Source: JBEINZ01 sp040377825 (lineage in GTDB: Bacteria > Pseudomonadota > Alphaproteobacteria > Rhizobiales > Ancalomicrobiaceae). From it: a DNA stretch of 8,643 bases. Of this stretch, positions 4,931 through 8,643 are shown one piece after another (within the stretch, counting starts at the first letter, position 1; the number at the start of each line of letters is the position of its first letter). The notes beneath the pieces were generated by a model that made no database searches, had not been told where the DNA came from, and saw only the letters and a list, made by a program, of their open reading frames with translations. The DNA lies in assembly GCA_040377825.1 (NCBI GenBank), contig JBEINZ010000134.1, forward strand, positions 1 through 8,643. The letters are read 5' to 3'. The position numbers and the translations under genes were made by a program.

Positions 4931-7785
4931 CCGATCTCCCCGTTGGATCGGCTCCGCGTTTTCCGCCGGCCACGGACGAGCTCCGGCGCGCCGAGACCGA
5001 AGCCGCGATGATGAAGCGGCTCGGAGTCCTGGATGAGGAACGGCTCGGATACTTGCTCGCCCTCGCCCAGGATGCAATGGTTCGATTCCAGGATCCGGCC
5101 GCCCAAGCTCAGATCGCTGATATCCACGACGAACAAGCGGCAAGCGGACTGATCGCAGCAGCGCGGATGGTGCACGACCTCGCTGTCTGCCAGAGCACCG
5201 ACCTCGCCCCGGACGTACGACATCGGCTGACGCTTTTGTCCGCCTGCGCCTATGCAATGTACGGAAATTTTCCGTCGGCTGCGGCGACGCTCACCGCAAT
5301 TGAGCTGACGCGGCCTTTGTCTTCGATCGAAGCAGCCGCGATTGCCATCGCCGCCCCATCGCGCGACGCCATTACGCCGCCGGATCCTGGGCCGGCCCGG
5401 AACTTCGTCCTTGCCATCCGCCAGTATCTGCGCAGCGGTCGGCAGGCGGACTCCGATGCAGCTTTGCAGGGGATTGGACCATTCGTGCTGTCGGCCGCAA
5501 CGGTCTGGGAGGGGGTGCTCGCCCGATGCTGCCGGACGATATTCGCCCAGCAGATCGTATTGGCAACCTCCAAGCTTCTTCGGGCGAACTGGGGCAGCGT
5601 GTTCCACGGCTACGTCCAAAACCTACTTAGTGAGGGACGATACACGTTGCTGCCGCCCCAAACTTCCCTCATCTGGAGTCAGGGCTTGCTCGAGAGTGGG
5701 ACGAATGCGCTCGTCACGCTTCCTACGAGCACGGGCAAGACGCTCTTGGCCGAACTGGCGATCGCGCGGTCTCTTGAGGACGTAGGGTCGGTCTCCGTTT
5801 TTGTGGCACCGTATATTGCGCTTGGCCGTCAGGTCTTCGACAGCCTCCGGACGCGCGCCCCAGACAACATAGAGGTCCGTGGGCACTTCGGGACGTTTAA
5901 CAGCGCCTTCCGGTCCATTCCTGCTAACAAGCGAACGATCCTGGTAGTCACGCCGGAACGGTTCGACGGCATCTTACGAGCCGACTCGATGTTGCTGGAG
6001 CGTTTAAGGGCCGTAGTGTTCGACGAGGCGCACGGCCTGGAGAACGGCACGAGGGGTTTGCGCCTCGAAGGCCTGATCACGCGCTTGAAGTTGCAACAAC
6101 TTCGGTACCCAAAGATCCGCCTTATCCTACTTTCTGCAGTATTGAATAATGGGGAGGACGTTCGTCGTTGGCTCGACCCGGACGCTGTCCACTATGACCA
6201 TAGTTGGCGTCCGACCGCTCGCCGCATCGCCTTCTGGCATAAGGGGGGCTGTCTTTCGTGGCGTTATGGCAATGACCCTCTTAGACCGAGCAACAAGAGG
6301 GCACTTGACGAAATGGGGTCATTCTCGTTGCCGTGGGCTGCGTCGCAGACGCCAGCCGAGAGCCCTCGTGCCGTGGAAGGCCAACGGCTCGGTGCGCTTC
6401 GGAACGTGGCAGTTCTGGCGCTTCATCTGCATGATCGAGATCCCAGTCCTATTCTGATTGCTTGCGCTACACGGGCATCCACCCGCGGCGTCGCCAAGGC
6501 TATCGCATCTCGAGTGTCGATCCGGCCGACGCTGCCGGTGACCGTCGCGAACCTCCTGACCTTAATCGAGGCCTCCCACCCTCATCTAAGGCCGTTGGCG
6601 GACATGCTCCGGCACGGCGTCGCCTACCACAACGCCAGTCTTCCGTCCGAAGTGAAGTATGGACTAGAGGAGGCGATTAAAGCGCGTGAACTGGATTTCG
6701 TGAGTGCGACAACCACCCTCGCGGAAGGCGTAGATATGCCCTTCCGCCATACCATCGTGTTCGAATGGTTGGTGGGCGTGAAGGACAAACAGGCCCCGAT
6801 GTCGCCCCTTATGTTCCGCAACATTGCAGGGCGATGCGGAAGGGCCGGACAGTTCGTCGAAGGTGACACGATCGTTTACGATAACGTCCTGGGAAAACTT
6901 ACCTATACTGCCGAGGAGGTTCGAGGGCGGGCGCTCGCATCGTTGTTGAGCGATCCTCCGCCTCTCGTCAGCGCGGCGAACGACAACGTCGACCAAGCGA
7001 CCCAAGACAAGATCGAAGCCGCGCTCAGCGCCCAGCTAATCGCAAGTATCCCGGAGAATCCGACCGTTGATCCGTTGGATCAGGTGTTCGCGAATACAAT
7101 GTACGCTGCTATACGGGGCACGCCACCGTCGGCCATGATGGCGCTCATCCGAGCTGAACTCCTTGATGATCGAGCCGGCGAGCCGTTTGCCAAGGCCGCC
7201 AGTCCAATGAGGCTGACCCCGCTCGGACTGTCGGCGAACCGAACGGGCTTCGGCGTCCGTACCGTTCGTAAGATGTTGGCCTACCTCGCCGAAGTAGAGA
7301 TGACCGAACCTAGCAAACTTTCGTCCGACATCCTGCTCCGCTTCGGAAGCGTTTCGGAGCAGAGCAACTATCTGCTTAGGGACATCGCGGATGCAACTCG
7401 CACGCAGTTTTACGTCAAGGCTGCCGACCTGGAGCAGCTCGCGCAGCTCTGGCTGGCGTCGACGTCTTACATCGAAATCTTCCTCGCATTACCCAGAGCT
7501 ATTCGGTCGCAGGCACAGGTTACACCGGCCCTATGGGCTACCGGAGTGGAGTATGACCGCACTGCCTCCCAGTACGACAAGCTTGTTGATCTGCTGGACT
7601 ACGCATTTGGCAGCTACCTCCCATGGATTTTCCGCGCCTTCGAAGAGCTCACGCCGCACGTCGAAAGGGCGAACCCGATGCCGAACTGGAAGGGACTCAG
7701 CGAGCAATATGTCGCGGCGCGTCAGATCGATGAGGCGGCTCAAGACCAGGCTCTTGGCGCCGGCGACGGAGAGACGGCGGACTGA
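4927..7785 (+). CDS. hamB: HamB-like Ski2-type superfamily II DNA helicase of a Hachiman-type system
   Basis: 952 residues, GTG start in a GTGA overlap with the preceding stop. An Ala-rich helical N-terminal region (1-235) precedes the helicase core. The core has a Q-like segment PPQTSLIWSQ (243-252), motif I LPTSTGKT (265-272, Lys271), Ia VFVAPYIALGRQ (291-302), Ib VVTPER (340-345), II DEAH (366-369), III LSAVL (402-406, with Val where SAT is usual), V SATTTLAEGVDMP (593-605) and VI NIAGRCGRAGQ (632-642, arginine fingers Arg636/Arg639). This is COG1204/Ski2-like organisation. About 300 further residues form a helical C-terminal region with no recognisable motif. Length and partner fit HamB, the ATP-dependent translocase that surveys DNA and controls HamA. 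Expression is presumably from the promoter of the upstream gene. The helicase family is certain; the system name depends on the partner nuclease. Confidence 0.88.
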   Translation: MTDLPVGSAPRFPPATDELRRAETEAAMMKRLGVLDEERLGYLLALAQDAMVRFQDPAAQAQIADIHDEQAASGLIAAARMVHDLAVCQSTDLAPDVRHRLTLLSACAYAMYGNFPSAAATLTAIELTRPLSSIEAAAIAIAAPSRDAITPPDPGPARNFVLAIRQYLRSGRQADSDAALQGIGPFVLSAATVWEGVLARCCRTIFAQQIVLATSKLLRANWGSVFHGYVQNLLSEGRYTLLPPQTSLIWSQGLLESGTNALVTLPTSTGKTLLAELAIARSLEDVGSVSVFVAPYIALGRQVFDSLRTRAPDNIEVRGHFGTFNSAFRSIPANKRTILVVTPERFDGILRADSMLLERLRAVVFDEAHGLENGTRGLRLEGLITRLKLQQLRYPKIRLILLSAVLNNGEDVRRWLDPDAVHYDHSWRPTARRIAFWHKGGCLSWRYGNDPLRPSNKRALDEMGSFSLPWAASQTPAESPRAVEGQRLGALRNVAVLALHLHDRDPSPILIACATRASTRGVAKAIASRVSIRPTLPVTVANLLTLIEASHPHLRPLADMLRHGVAYHNASLPSEVKYGLEEAIKARELDFVSATTTLAEGVDMPFRHTIVFEWLVGVKDKQAPMSPLMFRNIAGRCGRAGQFVEGDTIVYDNVLGKLTYTAEEVRGRALASLLSDPPPLVSAANDNVDQATQDKIEAALSAQLIASIPENPTVDPLDQVFANTMYAAIRGTPPSAMMALIRAELLDDRAGEPFAKAASPMRLTPLGLSANRTGFGVRTVRKMLAYLAEVEMTEPSKLSSDILLRFGSVSEQSNYLLRDIADATRTQFYVKAADLEQLAQLWLASTSYIEIFLALPRAIRSQAQVTPALWATGVEYDRTASQYDKLVDLLDYAFGSYLPWIFRAFEELTPHVERANPMPNWKGLSEQYVAARQIDEAAQDQALGAGDGETAD

Positions 7786-7791
7786 CTGCGT

Positions 7792-7808
7792 CAGCAGGGC
7801 GTCTGCTG
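7792..7808 (+). terminator. Possible weak terminator hairpin after the helicase
   Basis: CAGCAG and CTGCTG flank a 5-nt loop 7 bp after the helicase stop. The position suits the end of the HamAB-like operon, but the stem is only 6 bp and no T-run follows, so intrinsic termination is not established. Confidence 0.3.
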
Positions 7809-8163
7809 CCGAGGTGTAATCGGCGCGACGTCTGGAACCTTCCATTGCAAGTCGAATCAATGGCTTCCGTAACCAAGCGATGTCCAAACCGTATGCCGTT
7901 CCACAAACCATCGGAAGCGGCTGACAGCTACGGTCAAAGAACGTCTGCTCTTGCCGCCACCTCGAATAGCCGGTTATGGCGCCAAGCGGAAAGGTCAGTA
8001 CGGCAGTTCGACCGTACGAGAGCAGACACGTCGCGGCGAGGGCCATGTGAGCCCCCAGTGATAGTCCCTGCTTGGTTTCCCAATTTCACTTCTATTCTGG
8101 CCCCCGATCTCTTCGGCAAGCCTTGAATCGTGTCTCCTCGGTATTGTCTTGGAGCAAGGAGGA

Positions 8164-8184
8164 CGGCGCGGTTTAAGCGCGCCG
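8164..8184. repeat. GC-rich 7-bp perfect hairpin
   Basis: CGGCGCG and CGCGCCG flank the loop GTTTAAG. It lies about 105 bp before the small ORF at 8291. It may be a terminator lacking a T-tract or an operator-like site. The function is unknown. Confidence 0.4.
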
Positions 8185-8290
8185 AGCTTGCACGATGTTG
8201 CGTGCGGTTTGTGTGGCGAGGGGAGGGAAGGATCGAACGGTTCAACTCTCTGCGCACGCCGCTTCATGCAACAGAGCAGGATTATCAACG

Positions 8291-8596
8291 ATGAACGACA
8301 CTAGAAAAACCCTGGCGAGCGCTCGATATCGCGCCATCGCAACCTTGGTCGAAGTCCGGCGGCGTGGAAAGCGCACCTGGCGCGACGTCAACGGACCGTG
8401 GTCCGTCATTCCCCAAACCTACGGCCACGTCCACCCCTCCGCGGGCGAGTACGTGCTGACCCGTTGGTCCCACGAAATCAAACGATCAACAGCGGTCTGC
8501 TCTCTGCACCTGCAGATTCCGACGGAAGCCGGCCGGGTATTCCGATTTGATGTCGGCCACCATTCCGATTTGAAGCCGGCCACCGTTCCGAGATGA
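8291..8596 (+). CDS. Small unrecognised ORF, apparently truncated by the IS21-type end
   Basis: 101 codons from an ATG with AGGA 9 nt upstream (8278-8281). The frame is also open upstream to an ATG at 8195, which lacks a ribosome-binding site. Residues 1-75 are basic in the first third (EVRRRGKRTWRD, 21-32), then contain PQTYGHVHPSAGEY (41-54) and TRWSHEIKRS (57-66). No family is recognised. TYGHVHP recalls the C-terminal Tyr segment of phage integrases, but no other recombinase motif is present. The last 26 residues (from Ile76) are encoded by the 23-bp repeat array, so they are not native sequence; the original gene probably continued elsewhere. It may be a genuine gene interrupted by the insertion or non-coding. 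Confidence 0.35.
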   Translation: MNDTRKTLASARYRAIATLVEVRRRGKRTWRDVNGPWSVIPQTYGHVHPSAGEYVLTRWSHEIKRSTAVCSLHLQIPTEAGRVFRFDVGHHSDLKPATVPR

Positions 8597-8643
8597 AGCC
8601 GGCCACCGCACCGAACAATCACCGGCCACCCCGCCGGGTCCCA
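8516..8643 (+). mobile_element. Terminal 23-bp tandem repeats, probably the end of an IS21-family element
   Basis: Five consecutive 23-nt units begin at 8516, 8539, 8562, 8585 and 8608, with a sixth cut by the window edge. The third unit reads ATTCCGATTTGAAGC then CGGCCACC. Units 2 and 3 differ at only three positions. Unit 4 begins GTTCCGAGA, and unit 5 keeps mainly CCG and CGGCCACC. Several repeated copies near the termini, each a presumed IstA binding site, are characteristic of IS21-family elements, and this flavour is common in proteobacterial members. The istA/istB genes would lie to the right, outside the window. The outer boundary is near or slightly before 8516 and is not defined precisely. 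Confidence 0.7.

Larger units (their letters stand above)
7786..8290. other. Gene-free stretch downstream of the helicase
   Basis: About 500 bp with no gene I can support. A minus-strand open frame enters from inside the helicase and reaches 8046, but it has no ribosome-binding site or recognisable motif, and its second half is an antisense shadow. The stretch holds two hairpins (7792-7808 and 8164-8184) and is probably decayed accessory DNA. Confidence 0.5.

Noticed and set aside
4600..5619. 339-codon minus-strand open frame
   Set aside because: It lies entirely opposite the nuclease and helicase genes, has no recognisable motif, and has the Arg/Gly/Pro-rich composition of an antisense shadow.
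7531..8046. 171-codon minus-strand open frame running out of the helicase 3' end
   Set aside because: Half of it is antisense to the helicase. The remaining part has no ribosome-binding site and no recognisable domain, though faint decayed coding origin cannot be excluded.
8411..8452. TYGHVHP resemblance to a tyrosine-recombinase C-terminus
   Set aside because: The preceding sequence lacks the R...HxxR motifs and the expected spacing, so an integrase remnant is not supported.
8516..8643. Possible CRISPR array
   Set aside because: The units are contiguous 23-nt repeats with no unique spacers, and they diverge steadily; they fit a transposon terminus better.

Overview
The window looks like a defence island next to a tRNA gene in a high-GC alphaproteobacterium, possibly a sphingomonad. 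This placement is inferred from base composition, codon style, GTG/TTG starts and the kinds of insertion-sequence remnants, and it is tentative. About 4.9 kb of the 8.6 kb is occupied by three apparently intact genes with anti-phage architectures. The rest is a chromosomal sugar-epimerase-like gene, a tRNA, three insertion-sequence relics or ends, and gene-free spacer.

Layout. Positions 1-927 (minus) hold the 5' 309 codons of an extended SDR/NAD-dependent epimerase that runs off the window. Behind its start, at about 1037-1381 (minus), lies an IS1182-like transposase relic. It has lost its middle in frame, so the N-terminal motif is joined to the C-terminal motif, and a TGA replaces a conserved-looking Trp codon. 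Positions 1516-1591 are tRNA-Glu (anticodon CTC) with an encoded CCA. Its 3' end marks the start of accessory DNA. After about 450 bp without a gene comes a 531-residue protein (2056-3651) combining an ABC/AAA_21-type ATPase with a C-terminal TOPRIM-like (DUF4435/OLD-like) nuclease domain. This is the layout of single-chain PARIS-like or OLD-like defence proteins. A truncated IS3-family OrfA relic (3728-4071) separates it from the next system.

Positions 4211-4930 and 4927-7785 form a tightly coupled pair with a 4-nt GTGA overlap: a small PD-(D/E)XK-type nuclease followed by a 952-residue Ski2-like superfamily II helicase. This matches Hachiman (HamA/HamB). The helicase would survey DNA and the nuclease would destroy it once activated. 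The helicase assignment is firm. HamA identity rests on motif layout plus partner and could represent a divergent variant.

The right end has about 500 bp of gene-free sequence, then a small unrecognised ORF (from 8291) whose C-terminus is overwritten by an array of 23-bp tandem repeats (8516-8643). The array looks like the multiple-repeat terminus of an IS21-family element whose genes would lie beyond the window. No integrase, toxin-antitoxin pair, CRISPR array or second copy of the tRNA end was seen.
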